Below the pieces are notes generated by a model. It had not been told where the DNA came from, ran no database searches, and saw only the letters and a list, made by a program, of their open reading frames with translations. The position numbers and the translations under genes are program-made. 64,000 nt of DNA from Marivita sp. XM-24bin2 (lineage in GTDB: Bacteria > Pseudomonadota > Alphaproteobacteria > Rhodobacterales > Rhodobacteraceae), in assembly GCA_003149565.1 (NCBI GenBank), contig QCWH01000002.1, positions 79,209 to 143,208 of the forward strand, written 5' to 3'. Numbering within the stretch: position 1 is the stretch's first letter; each line of letters starts with the position of its first letter. Shown piece after piece: positions 25,635 through 34,537 of the stretch.

Positions 25635-27070
25635 GCGAAGAGCGCCCGGAGGCGGCCCAGCTTACGCTTCGTGAACGTCAAATAGCACAAGACTATGCGT
25701 GCGGCGAAAGCTATCAGCAAATTGCGGACCGTCTGTGTCTTGCGCCCTCCACGGTGCGGACCCACCTGGCGTCGATTTATCGGAAACTGCACGTTTCATC
25801 GAAACTTGATCTGCGCGACAGGCTTGGGGCTGCCGAAACTACCAAGCTCGATCTGGATGCTGCGTTTCCGGCGCGACCAGAACAACCGTCTATCGCCGTT
25901 CTGGCCTTTGAAAACATGTCGGGTGATCCGGAGCAGGAATATTTCTCTGATGGAATCAGCGACGACATTATCACTGCCCTGTCGCGGTCTCCGTGGCTCT
26001 TCATTATCGCGCGCAACACGACATTCACCTACAAAGGGTCGAGCGTTGATGTCCGACGCGTGGCAAAAGAACTTGGCGTCCGCTTTGTGCTGGAGGGCAG
26101 CGTTAGGCGGTCTGGGGACCGGGTGCGGGTTACGGCGCAGTTGATCGACGGCACGACAGGGGGGCATCTTTGGTCCGAGCGCTATGATGGGCAGCTTAAG
26201 GATGTCTTTGACCTGCAAGATGAGATCACCCGCAATGTGGTGGCTTCGATTCAGACAACCGTTCATTTGAGCACCATCCCCGAACCGGTTGAACGTGCCT
26301 CCCGCCCCGACCTTACGGTCTGGGATTTGACAATGCGGTCTTGGCATTTGCTTTATGATTTCACGCCTGAAAGCTATGCACATGCCAAGACGTTGCTGGA
26401 ACGCGCATTGGCGATTGATCCGGAAAGCGCGGAGGCGAACATGGTTCTGTCGCTGGTCAATCACCACATCGCCATCATGGGCTTTGCCCCTGACGTCAAA
26501 CCGGCCATGGAAACGGCCTATGCGCTGGCACGGCGCGCCACCCTGTTGGACAACCGTAATGAATACGCCCACTGGGCATTGGGCATCAGTTGCTGGGGTC
26601 TGCTGAAATACGATGAGTCGCTGGCGGCGTTGGAGCGCGCCGTCGCCCTGAACCCGAATTGTTCATTGGCCTATGGCAGTTTGGGCACTTTGTTCGCCAT
26701 TTTGGGGCGGTCAGATGAGGCCATTGCCCATCAGGACATCGCTATCCGCTCCAATCCCTTGGACCCCAGCATTTTCTTCCGCTTCTCCGGACTTGCGCTG
26801 GCGCACTACATGGCGGGCCGCTTTGAGATCGCAATCGAGTGGGCCGAGGCCGCCATACACCGCAGGCCGAGTTGGTTTTTCGCACATTTCGTGCTCGCGG
26901 CCAGTCGCGTGGCGCTTGGCCACGACAAGGAGGCGGCTTCGACGGTCAAAGTCGCTTTGGATGCATTGCCCGGACTCGCTGTCGAAGATCTGGATCGTGT
27001 TCCACTGAAGGACCCAGAAAGAATGCGAACGATGCGCGAGCGTTTGCTCAGGGCGGGTTTTCCCAAGTAA
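25631..27070 (+). CDS. N-terminal LuxR-type HTH fused to TolB/FlgO-like domain and TPR repeats
   Basis: 479 residues from GTG 25631. Residues about 12-65 are a LuxR HTH nearly identical to that of the preceding protein (LAPSTVRTHLASIYRKLHVSSKL). Residues about 85-200 match the TolB_N/FlgO-like domain found in CadC-like regulators and adenylate cyclases (IAVLAFENMSGDPEQEYFSDGISDDIITALSR, VLEGSVRRSGDRVRVTAQLIDG, LWSERYDGQLKDVFDLQDEI). Residues about 240-475 are TPR-like helical repeats (SLAYGSLGTLFAILGRSDEAI). No membrane helix. Overlaps the upstream HTH-GAF gene by 4 bases; likely a co-operating regulator pair. Confidence 0.8.
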   Translation: MSEERPEAAQLTLRERQIAQDYACGESYQQIADRLCLAPSTVRTHLASIYRKLHVSSKLDLRDRLGAAETTKLDLDAAFPARPEQPSIAVLAFENMSGDPEQEYFSDGISDDIITALSRSPWLFIIARNTTFTYKGSSVDVRRVAKELGVRFVLEGSVRRSGDRVRVTAQLIDGTTGGHLWSERYDGQLKDVFDLQDEITRNVVASIQTTVHLSTIPEPVERASRPDLTVWDLTMRSWHLLYDFTPESYAHAKTLLERALAIDPESAEANMVLSLVNHHIAIMGFAPDVKPAMETAYALARRATLLDNRNEYAHWALGISCWGLLKYDESLAALERAVALNPNCSLAYGSLGTLFAILGRSDEAIAHQDIAIRSNPLDPSIFFRFSGLALAHYMAGRFEIAIEWAEAAIHRRPSWFFAHFVLAASRVALGHDKEAASTVKVALDALPGLAVEDLDRVPLKDPERMRTMRERLLRAGFPK

Positions 27071-28110
27071 CTTGAGGCTTGCAGTAGCCGCAATTGGGTT
27101 TGCCGAAACGCAGATCAGCTTAGTCCTGACTAGCAGACGTCGCTTATATCCTCGGGTCAATTTGAATGTGTACGTGGCCTCGATAGGCCTTGAGTGTAGG
27201 GCATTTAATTTCGTTGCGTTCGCTGAACTCTTGTCAGATCTCGACGTAAACGAACGCTAAGTTCGGGACGTACAGACCGGAAAATCAAAAATCGAATTGT
27301 CGCCCGAGATCGCTTTGTTGGTGAAGGCCTGAAAACATGCCGGTCCTCAAGATCGGAAGACAGTCTGCGATAAGCATTGAACAACAGCGACAAGCGTAGA
27401 CCAAACGCAGCCGCATGAACCCGGCATTGACCAGGAAGATGCAGGCAGACCGATCTACACGAGAGCTGCACCACGCATTCGACGTGAATAAAGATGACAT
27501 CCAGGGTGCCACTCTCAAGTCGTTCATTGAAAGCGATGCTTCAAACACAGTGCGAAACTCACATGGAAAAGCGTGGACATGCAGCAGGGTGAGACGTTCA
27601 CTCCGGGAGTTGAGAAACAGCGAGCAATGATTGGTTGTAAACGCTTCGAGGGTGTCGATGTGGACAAGGTTTAGAAAGACTAGCCCGTTTTGGTTCTGCC
27701 CATGCAGCTCGCCAGCCTTGTACCCTAGCTGCGATTTCTTACGCGCTGCGAGAATTCACAGGATGAACGGCGATTGACATGAGAGGTAAAAAAAATGACC
27801 AAAGCTTCGATTGAGGTCGTTCCGCTTATCTTCACGAATCCCACGGCTCATTAATCGGGAGCATTTGTGTTTGAACTACACAGTTGGGATGCTTTCCCCC
27901 CGAGATCGCAGTGAGGGGCGTTTGCAGAGCCTCGTAGAGGCATGTCGCAACAGTGGCCTGTTTCTGTCGCGGGATTTGCACAAAAGGGGTGTGGTTCGAG
28001 CTCGGAGTTAAATCATTTTCGTTTGGTGTGCTGCGATGCTAAACGACGTCTTGTTCCTGAGTGATCCTGTCGGATAACAGGTGCCTACAGCGAAACGACG
28101 AGACGGTGCC
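27071..28110. other. 1-kb region without a recognised gene
   Basis: Only short frames occur on either strand and none matches a family I recognise. A tiny frame (27795-27854, 19 codons, MTKASIEVVPLIFTNPTAH) has a good GAGAGG upstream, and in-frame sequence after its TAA (SGAFVFELHSWDAFPP) remains protein-like, so this may be the decayed start of a gene. No tRNA cloverleaf or IS end is evident. The promoter of the iron permease gene must lie at the right end. Confidence 0.4.
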
Positions 28111-29790
28111 ATGACGGACACAGCTCTAACACCGAAAAGGCGAGCTCATTCGATTTTGGGTTATGTGCCTTGGGTCATCAGTGGCCTCGTGGCTGCGATT
28201 TGCATTTTGCCGCATGTCAGCGTCTTGGTCGCCGCTTTCATGGGATCGACCGAAACCCTCCAATCTTTGGCTGAGACGGTGCTGGGGCGCTATACTCAGG
28301 CAACATTGATTTTGTTGATCACTGTTGTTGTCTTCAGTACCTTGATTGGCACGATTACAGCATGGTTGGTCACGACAACGGAATTTACGGGGCGCCGTGT
28401 TCTTGAGATAGCGTTGGTCCTGCCGCTGGCGTTCCCGGCTTATGTCTTGGCGTATGCCTATACGCATGTTCTTGATCACCCAGGCATTGTTCAGAGCACA
28501 TTGAGAGCCGTCACCGGTTGGGGTCCAAGAGATTATTGGTTTCCCGAAATCCGGTCTCTGGGGGGGGCTGCGGCGATGTTGACGCTCGTGCTTTATCCTT
28601 ATGTGTACCTGTTGGCCCGTGCTGCTTTCGCGACGCAGAGTGCGACCACTTTCTATGCCGCTCAGTCTTTGGGTCAGACACGCTGGGGAGCGTTTTGGCG
28701 GGTCTCACTTCCGATGGCACGGCCGGCAATTGCTTCCGGGGCGATGCTGGTTGGTATGGAGACCATCGCGGATTTCGGCACGGTGTCTTATTTTGGTGTC
28801 CAAACCTTTGCCGTGGGTATCTATTCAAGCTGGTTTACCTTTGCGGACCGTGCAGCGGCCGCACAATTGTCCTTGGGACTTTTGGCCTTTGCTCTCCTCT
28901 TAGCCATCATCGAACGTATAAATCGCGGCGAGGCGCGATATGCTTATGGACGCAAATTCGAGCAGATGCCCCGCCTCGCGTTGACCGGGGCCGCCAATGC
29001 GGGTGCGATGTTTGCATGCTTCTTACCCGCATTTCTGGGATGTATTTTGCCAGTGCTGATGTTGTCTGAAATGGCTACGGGATCCGAGCAAAGCCTGTTC
29101 AGCCCACGATACCTGCAATTTGCCCAAAACTCTGTGACGCTAGGCATCTGCGCCGCGATTCTTACTGTTTCAGTTGCACTGCTGTTTGGCAGTTTGGCTC
29201 GCAACAGAGACTCCTGGTTCGCGACGGCGATCCTCTACATCGGGCGGCTCGGGTACGCGGTCCCGGGCGGTGTCATTGCCGTTGGACTGCTCGTGCCTTT
29301 CGCCTTTTTCGACAATACGCTCGATGCCTATATGCGTGAGACATTTGGTATTTCGACGGGGTTGTTGTTTACGGGATCAATTTGGCTGCTCGTGTTCGCG
29401 TATATGATCCGTTTTCTCGCGGCCGCGATTGGTGCGTATGAGGGCGGGGTCGCAGTGATCAATCCGAATATGGATGCGGCGGCGCGTGTCTTGGGGCAAA
29501 GCGAGTGGGGCTTGTTGCGGCGGGTTCATTTGCCTTTGTTGCGGCCAAGTCTCTTCACGGCTCTTTTGATCGTGTTTGTCGATGTGATGAAAGAGCTGCC
29601 GGCAACGCTCATCATGCGACCCTTCAATTTTGATACTTTGGCAGTTCAGGCGCATCGACTTGCAGCTGACGAGCGTTTGGCAGGTGCCGCCGTGCCAAGC
29701 CTTGTGATTGTGGCGATCGGTACGCTGCCGGTTATCCTGCTGTGTCGCAGAATACGGAACGAACAAGGAAACAAAAAAGAGGACGCCTGA
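28111..29790 (+). CDS. Ferric iron ABC transporter permease, FbpB/SfuB type (two fused permease halves)
   Basis: 559 residues with about twelve membrane helices and two BPD_transp_1 units, each with an EAA-like loop (FYAAQSLGQTRWGAFWRVSLPMARPAIASG and MDAAARVLGQSEWGLLRRVHLPLLRPSL). The MKELPATLIMRPFNFDTLA motif is typical of iron(III) permeases. It moves Fe3+ from a periplasmic binding protein into the cytoplasm. No ATPase gene is adjacent; the binding-protein gene lies convergently 35 bases away. The ATG at 28111 was preferred over GTG 28081; neither has a strong ribosome site. Confidence 0.9.
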   Translation: MTDTALTPKRRAHSILGYVPWVISGLVAAICILPHVSVLVAAFMGSTETLQSLAETVLGRYTQATLILLITVVVFSTLIGTITAWLVTTTEFTGRRVLEIALVLPLAFPAYVLAYAYTHVLDHPGIVQSTLRAVTGWGPRDYWFPEIRSLGGAAAMLTLVLYPYVYLLARAAFATQSATTFYAAQSLGQTRWGAFWRVSLPMARPAIASGAMLVGMETIADFGTVSYFGVQTFAVGIYSSWFTFADRAAAAQLSLGLLAFALLLAIIERINRGEARYAYGRKFEQMPRLALTGAANAGAMFACFLPAFLGCILPVLMLSEMATGSEQSLFSPRYLQFAQNSVTLGICAAILTVSVALLFGSLARNRDSWFATAILYIGRLGYAVPGGVIAVGLLVPFAFFDNTLDAYMRETFGISTGLLFTGSIWLLVFAYMIRFLAAAIGAYEGGVAVINPNMDAAARVLGQSEWGLLRRVHLPLLRPSLFTALLIVFVDVMKELPATLIMRPFNFDTLAVQAHRLAADERLAGAAVPSLVIVAIGTLPVILLCRRIRNEQGNKKEDA

Positions 29791-29802
29791 GCGCCCTCTT
29801 TT
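29775..29802. terminator. Bidirectional terminator shared by iron permease and binding-protein genes
   Basis: AAAAGAGG-A-CGC-CTGA-GCG-C-CCTCTTTT: a stem with A-run and T-run on either side, so it works in both directions. It includes the TGA of the permease and lies 23 bases from the stop of the convergent binding-protein gene. Confidence 0.85.
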
Positions 29803-29824
29803 CAGTTCGTGATCTGGTTAAGAG

Positions 29825-30850
29825 TTATTTCCAGCCAACTTCGTTGAAGATTTTCTGAGCTGCTGGGACATTCTTGGCAACCTCTGACAAATCTACATCA
29901 TCCGGTCGGAACATCCCGAGTGCTGCCACAGACGGAGACAATGCAACGCCCGGAACGGCTGGGTACTCGTCATTGCCTGCCGAGAAATACTGCTGTGCCT
30001 GATCGGACGACAAATATTCCAGAAACTTGATCGCATTCTCGCGGTTTGGCGCATTGGCTGCCACCCCACCGCCTGAGAGGTTCATATGCGCGCCTTCAGC
30101 GTTTTGCGCGGGGAACACCCAACCGATATCCGCACGCTCCTCTTCGGAAAGCCCTTCGACCTCGGTGCGAATGGCGCGAGCGAAGTAATATGTGTTCGAA
30201 ATGGAGATATCGCATTCGCCCGAAACCAGACCGCGAAGTTGGTCGGTATCCCCACCCTGAGGAGCACGCGCGAAGTTGTCTACGACACCCTGAGCCCAAG
30301 CTTTTGCAGCCTCTTCACCGTGGTTTTCGATAACCGCGCTCAACAGTGTCTGGGAGTACACATTTGTTGAAGAGCGATGGCATATCATGCCTTTGTATTG
30401 CGGATCGGCCAGAGAAACGTAGTCAAGTGGCGGGTTTTCCACATCATTTTTGTCATAAAAAATGATCCGCGCACGTTGGCTGAAGCCAAACCATTGGTTG
30501 TCCTCATCTTGCAGGCTACCCGGAATTCGCGTTTCCAGAACGTCGCTTTCTACAGATTGAAGCAGTCCCGCAGCCTTGGCGCGTTCAAGTCGTGAGGTGT
30601 CGACGGTCAGGAGAATATCTGCCGGTGAATTTGCACCTTCGGCCTGCATGCGCGCGATCAGTTCATCTGCATTGCCTTCGATCCGGTTGATGGTGATGCC
30701 GGTTGCCTCGGTGAAGTCCGAGTAAAGCCGTTCGTCCGTGTCATAGTGCCGGGACGAATAGAGGTTCACCTCCCCTTGAGCCATCGCTGCCGTGCTAAAG
30801 GCCGTGCTGACAAGGATTGCTACTGTCGACGTTGTGCAAAGGATCCGCAT
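29825..30850 (-). CDS. Ferric iron ABC transporter substrate-binding protein
   Basis: 341 residues with a signal peptide (MRILCTTSTVAILVSTAFSTAAMAQ) and a class II binding-protein fold of FbpA type. VNLYSSRHYDTDERLYSDFTEATGI is the standard N-terminal strand, and the paired tyrosines in ISNTYYFARA are the iron ligands of the family. It captures Fe3+ in the periplasm for the FbpB-like permease encoded convergently. GGAGAG precedes the ATG at 30850; an ATG 12 bases upstream is less well placed. A dyad at 30919-30941 lies in its promoter region. Confidence 0.92.
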   Translation of the reverse strand: MRILCTTSTVAILVSTAFSTAAMAQGEVNLYSSRHYDTDERLYSDFTEATGITINRIEGNADELIARMQAEGANSPADILLTVDTSRLERAKAAGLLQSVESDVLETRIPGSLQDEDNQWFGFSQRARIIFYDKNDVENPPLDYVSLADPQYKGMICHRSSTNVYSQTLLSAVIENHGEEAAKAWAQGVVDNFARAPQGGDTDQLRGLVSGECDISISNTYYFARAIRTEVEGLSEEERADIGWVFPAQNAEGAHMNLSGGGVAANAPNRENAIKFLEYLSSDQAQQYFSAGNDEYPAVPGVALSPSVAALGMFRPDDVDLSEVAKNVPAAQKIFNEVGWK

Positions 30851-30918
30851 GAGACTCTCCATTCTGCGATTAACTTACTAAAAAAGTCAGATACACGATT
30901 CTGGGCAGCGATCAACAC

Positions 30919-30947
30919 TTTCCGAGTAAAACTGTCGGAAATTTTTT
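30919..30947. promoter_or_regulatory. Dyad upstream of the iron-binding protein gene
   Basis: TTTCCGA-N9-TCGGAAA followed by TTTTTT. The CGA-N9-TCG spacing resembles the TGA-N9-TCA iron-rhodo box of RirA-type control, and the site is about 70-90 bases upstream of the gene. On the plus strand it could instead read as a hairpin plus T-run terminator, though no plus-strand gene precedes it. Confidence 0.35.
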
Positions 30948-31010
30948 GGTGGAGAATGAACGGGCCGCACCCAGACACCGCGCGATTTGATTTGGCGATG
31001 TAAGCCTCAT

Positions 31011-31420
31011 TCAGAAGACGTCAGATGTTCCGATCCCTTGAGTATGGCCAATGTCGTGTATCATGACAGACAGAAAATCGTGCCGGCCTGTCGTTGGACC
31101 GTTGACGTCGAAGGACCAATCCGCGCCGCATAGGCGTCGCTGCCGTCAGGACTGCTGATCGCAACGGTTGATGACGAGAGATCTCTGGCGCCAACAAAAA
31201 TGACGATGTCGTCGATAGGGCTTTCGAGAATTTGTGTCTCTTCGTCGAAAGTCGTCGGGTTGCGCAGTGTGAAAAAGGTACCAACTGGCACTTTTGCAAA
31301 ATTGTCTTGATATATTGTAGTCCAGTGATCGGCACCCATCTCCAAGGCGATGCGACGTTCGGGGTCGTCAAAGAAATCTCCGCTGTCAAAGCGGTAATCG
31401 AATTCGATCTTCAAAGACAC
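31011..31420 (-). pseudogene. Broken zinc metalloprotease-like gene
   Basis: From GTG 31420 the frame reads KIEFDYRFDSGDFFDDPERR, then ADHWTTIYQDNFAKVPVGT and SPIDDIVIFVGARDLSSSTVA, the N-terminal pattern of secreted metalloproteases found in marine bacteria and cyanobacteria (LEIDFDYR...FF...RRAALE). That frame ends at QAGTIFCLS. In another frame the sequence continues HDFLSVMIHDIGHTQGIGTSDVF and stops at 31011. HDIGHTQGIGTS is the HExxH-xxG zinc motif with Glu changed to Asp. A deletion plus frameshift between AGTI and DFLSV, the lost catalytic Glu and missing signal peptide mark it as decayed. Confidence 0.65.
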
Positions 31421-31819
31421 CTGCTAAAGCGTCTGGAGATGGCAGTTGGGTCGGGCTCACCGCTCGTATTCTGTATGCAGCCCCATGTTCAGGATTAGAC
31501 TGATTTTTAACTACGTCGATTTCGTGATTGTAATGCGGCGATACGCTTGAAACAAAGCGTGAATTTAATCAAAAAAATCAGTTCTTTAAGCCGCTTTCAG
31601 GAAAGCGGTATGAAGCAGCGTTGAGCTGATGTCTAATGGCAAGGAAACAGGGCCACAAGTTCGTACAGCAGAACTGCCTTGGGCTGGCGCGGCTCTCTGT
31701 GTTGTGGAACTGGCCCGTGTTGGGCCAGTTCCATTACTTCTCTAGTGCATGTCAAATGTGCTGAACGTCGGCTGTGTGCGGCCAGACTGAAAAGCCAAGT
31801 GTCTGCCGCCCTGAAAGAC
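31421..31819. other. Gap between metalloprotease remnant and aminotransferase
   Basis: No recognised gene. Besides the strong hairpin at 31705-31733 it holds a perfect dyad CCGCTTTC-AG-GAAAGCGG at about 31592-31609, followed on the minus strand by an A/T-rich stretch with a T7 run; this could be a second terminator or a regulator site. Confidence 0.5.
31705..31733 (-). terminator. Strong hairpin downstream of the aminotransferase gene
   Basis: TGGAACTGGCCC-N5-GGGCCAGTTCCA, a perfect 12-base stem with a 5-base loop, about 87 bases beyond the aminotransferase stop. No T-run follows on either strand, so termination may need Rho or the hairpin may protect the 3' end. Confidence 0.6.
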
Positions 31820-33193
31820 TTATCCCAAGACTGATTTGACAGCGCGCAGTGTGCCATCGACCACTTGATCTGCTTCAGCTCGGCTGAGGCAGAACGGAGG
31901 AGCAAATCCGAGGATGTCGCCTTGCGGCATAGCGCGGGCGATGATCTTGTCCTGTTCAAGCAGTTTGGCTGAAATCTGCGGGCCGATTTTGTCAGCTGGA
32001 TCAAAGAAAACACGGTTTGCCTTGTCCTTCACAAATTCAACGGCACAGATCATCCCGTCGCCGCGCACTTCGCCGACATGCGGATGATCAGCTAGGGCGT
32101 CAGTCATTGTCTTGTTCAGATACGCGCCGACATCTCCAGCATTCGCAATCAGGCTTAGATCATCCAGAAGTTTCAGATTCGCGACACCTGCGGCAGCGCC
32201 GATGGGGTGTGCTGAATAGGTCCAGCCGTGACCAATCGGTCCGTTTTCATCGGTGCCGCGCTCCAGAACGCTCCAGACTTTGTCTGAAACGATAGAACCG
32301 GACAAGGGAGCATAGGCCGATGTCAGGCCTTTGGCGATGGTGATGATATCTGGCTCAATTCCATAGTGCTCGGACCCGAACATTGTTCCCAGCCGACCAA
32401 AGCCCGTGACCACTTCATCTGCAATCAGCAGGATATCGTGCTTTTGCAACACATCTTGGATTGCGGCCCAATACCCTGTCGGAGGCGGAACGATGCCCCC
32501 GGTGCCGAGCATGGGCTCTCCGATGAACGCCCCAATAGTATCGGCCCCTTCGCGGGCAATCAGTGCTTCGAGATCGGCCACGCACTGAGCGACGAATTGC
32601 TCTTCTGTTTGATCCAGGTTGTCCCGGCGGTAGTAGTAGGGTGCAGTGGTATGGATTACCTGTTCTACTGGTAGATCGAATTTCTTATGAAAGAGCTCGA
32701 GCCCGGTAAGCGAGCCTGTGACCAGACCCGATCCGTGATAGCCGCGCCAGCGCGAGATAATCTTTTTCTTCTGCGGGCGACCAAGGATGTTGTTGTAGTA
32801 CCAGACCAGTTTTACGTTGGTCTCGTTGGCGTCCGACCCACCCAAGCCGAAATACACCTTGGACATATGGTCGGGCGCGCGGTCGAGGATCATCTTTGAG
32901 AGTGTGATCGATGCTTCGGTGCCGTGCCCGACATATGAATGATAATAAGCCAACTCGCGCGCCTGTTCTGCGATGGCCTCGGCTATCTCTTGGCGCCCGT
33001 AGCCCACGTTAACACAGTAGAGACCTGCGAAGGCATCAAGCAGCTTGTTGCCGTCCCGGTCTTCGATGAACACACCAGATGCTGTCTTGATGACCCGATT
33101 GGGGCTTTCGCCGCGGGCGTGCTGTGCAAGATGGGTGGACGGATGGAAGAAATTGTCTCGATCCCACTGATCAAGTTTGTCATTCCGCAGCAT
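31820..33193 (-). CDS. Class III aminotransferase, possible diaminobutyrate or omega-amino acid aminotransferase
   Basis: 457 residues, full length for the omega-amino acid:pyruvate group. PLP-binding motifs: [16 protein letters not shown] (phosphate binding), [33 protein letters not shown] with the PLP-ring Asp, and the Schiff-base lysine in [12 protein letters not shown]. Substrate within the class cannot be read. Its divergent position from a DoeA-like ectoine hydrolase and M20 deacetylase suggests the DoeD-type step, L-2,4-diaminobutyrate to aspartate semialdehyde. A second idea is a general polyamine or beta-alanine aminotransferase. Confidence 0.85.
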   Translation of the reverse strand: MLRNDKLDQWDRDNFFHPSTHLAQHARGESPNRVIKTASGVFIEDRDGNKLLDAFAGLYCVNVGYGRQEIAEAIAEQARELAYYHSYVGHGTEASITLSKMILDRAPDHMSKVYFGLGGSDANETNVKLVWYYNNILGRPQKKKIISRWRGYHGSGLVTGSLTGLELFHKKFDLPVEQVIHTTAPYYYRRDNLDQTEEQFVAQCVADLEALIAREGADTIGAFIGEPMLGTGGIVPPPTGYWAAIQDVLQKHDILLIADEVVTGFGRLGTMFGSEHYGIEPDIITIAKGLTSAYAPLSGSIVSDKVWSVLERGTDENGPIGHGWTYSAHPIGAAAGVANLKLLDDLSLIANAGDVGAYLNKTMTDALADHPHVGEVRGDGMICAVEFVKDKANRVFFDPADKIGPQISAKLLEQDKIIARAMPQGDILGFAPPFCLSRAEADQVVDGTLRAVKSVLG

Positions 33194-33224
33194 GTCGTTT
33201 TCCAGTCATTAAAGGTGGCAAATC

Positions 33225-33236
33225 GTTGTGCACATC
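33225..33236. promoter_or_regulatory. Candidate operator copy 1 in aminotransferase / doeA-like promoter region
   Basis: GTTGTGCACATC, containing the perfect palindrome TGTGCACA. A near-identical copy (GTTGTGTACATC) lies 84 bases away. Both sit in the 155-base divergent promoter region; the GntR protein encoded at the end of the cluster is the natural candidate to bind them. Confidence 0.5.
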
Positions 33237-33308
33237 AGGCGATGATTCCAGATGATGTCAAGAAATCAGATGCTGATTCTGTGCATCAATCGACAGCTTT
33301 GCTGCCGA

Positions 33309-33320
33309 GTTGTGTACATC
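33309..33320. promoter_or_regulatory. Candidate operator copy 2 in aminotransferase / doeA-like promoter region
   Basis: GTTGTGTACATC, identical to copy 1 except one base, 84 bases apart (about eight helical turns) and 28 bases before the doeA-like start. A partial third copy (TCTGTGCATC) lies at 33288-33297. Confidence 0.5.
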
Positions 33321-33348
33321 TTACGTGAAATTTGGCTGAGGACCAACC

Positions 33349-34533
33349 ATGCCCAAGGGAAATGCCCCGTTTAGTCAAAATGAGTATGACCGCCGCATCG
33401 CGCTGACGCGGACCGCGATGAGCGAAGCAGGGCTTGACGCCTTGTTCGTCACAGATCCGTCCAATCAGGCATGGCTGACGGGGTATGACGGTTGGTCCTT
33501 CTACGTGCATCAAGGCGTATTGCTGCGCATGGAAGGTGAACCGATCTGGTGGGGTCGGTTCATGGATTCAATGGGCGCATTGCGTACGTGCTGGATGTCT
33601 GAGGATAACATCTTCGGCTACGCTGACAGCTATGTGCAATCGACAGTTCGACACCCGATGCAAGAGCTCGCGGGACGTTTGAAAGAGATGGGCCTCGGCG
33701 CGGCGGCAATCGGTGTCGAGATGGAGAATTATTATTACTCTGCAAAAGCGCACGAGGTATTTGTGGCCGAAATGCCAGACGCAACTTTTGCAGACGCGAC
33801 TGCCTTGGTGAACTGGCAACGGATGATCAAGTCGCAGGAAGAAATCGCCTTTATCCGTAAGGCCGCGCGTATTTCAGAGCGTGTTGTAGAAACTGCCATC
33901 GACCGCGCGGCTCCGGGCGTACGCAAGAATGACGTGGTTGCCGATATCATGCACGCCGGGATCACCGGAGTGGACGACATCTGGGGGGACTACCCTGCAA
34001 TCGTTCCGTTGACCCCCTCGGGTCTCGATGCCACCGCGGCTCACCTGACATGGAACGGTGATCCAATGCGCGAAGGTGAGGCGACATTTTTTGAACTTTC
34101 CGGCTGTTACCGCCGATACCACGCGCCCCTATGCCGGACCGTATTTCTTGGGACGCCGCCAAAGGAGATGCTTGACGCTGAAGCAGCGCAGATTGAAGGG
34201 ATTGAGGTGGCGCTGGACGCTGCAAGAGCAGGCAACCGAACCTGTGATATCGCGCAGGCGCTTGTCGATGTCCTGCACAAGCACGGTATCTACCGTGAAG
34301 GCCGCTGCGGCTATCCGATCGGACTAAGCTATCCGCCGGATTGGGGCGAGCGCACCGCGTCTATTCGCATTGAAGACAAAACCATTCTTCAACCCGGTAT
34401 GACCTTCCACTTTATGCCAGCACTTTGGATGGATACATGGGGCCTAGAGACCACCGAAACCATCCTCATCACTGAAAGCGGCCCCGCTGAGGCTCTTTGC
34501 AATGTTGAGCGCAAGCTGTTCATCAAGGACTAA
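33349..34533 (+). CDS. doeA: DoeA/EutD-like ectoine hydrolase (M24 peptidase fold)
   Basis: 394 residues. Two-domain creatinase/prolidase layout: N-terminal domain with TDPSNQAWLTGYDGWSFYVH and a C-terminal pita-bread domain with ATFFELSGCYRRYHAPLCRTVFLG, YPIGLSYPPDWGERT and MTFHFMPALWMDTWGLETTETILIT. The TGYDGWSFYVHQ and PIGLSYPPDWGER segments are, as far as I recall, characteristic of ectoine hydrolase (DoeA/EutD), which opens the ectoine ring to N-acetyl-2,4-diaminobutyrate, rather than of true Xaa-Pro peptidases. It starts the plus-strand operon with the M20 deacetylase and GntR genes. The exact substrate needs testing, since paralogues of this family exist. Confidence 0.75.
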   Translation: MPKGNAPFSQNEYDRRIALTRTAMSEAGLDALFVTDPSNQAWLTGYDGWSFYVHQGVLLRMEGEPIWWGRFMDSMGALRTCWMSEDNIFGYADSYVQSTVRHPMQELAGRLKEMGLGAAAIGVEMENYYYSAKAHEVFVAEMPDATFADATALVNWQRMIKSQEEIAFIRKAARISERVVETAIDRAAPGVRKNDVVADIMHAGITGVDDIWGDYPAIVPLTPSGLDATAAHLTWNGDPMREGEATFFELSGCYRRYHAPLCRTVFLGTPPKEMLDAEAAQIEGIEVALDAARAGNRTCDIAQALVDVLHKHGIYREGRCGYPIGLSYPPDWGERTASIRIEDKTILQPGMTFHFMPALWMDTWGLETTETILITESGPAEALCNVERKLFIKD

Positions 34534-34537
34534 ACGA

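Noticed and set aside
33349-34533. Annotation of this gene as an ordinary Xaa-Pro peptidase
   Set aside because: The fold is M24, but the TGYDGWSFYVHQ and PIGLSYPPDWGER segments and neighbours fit the DoeA/EutD branch better.
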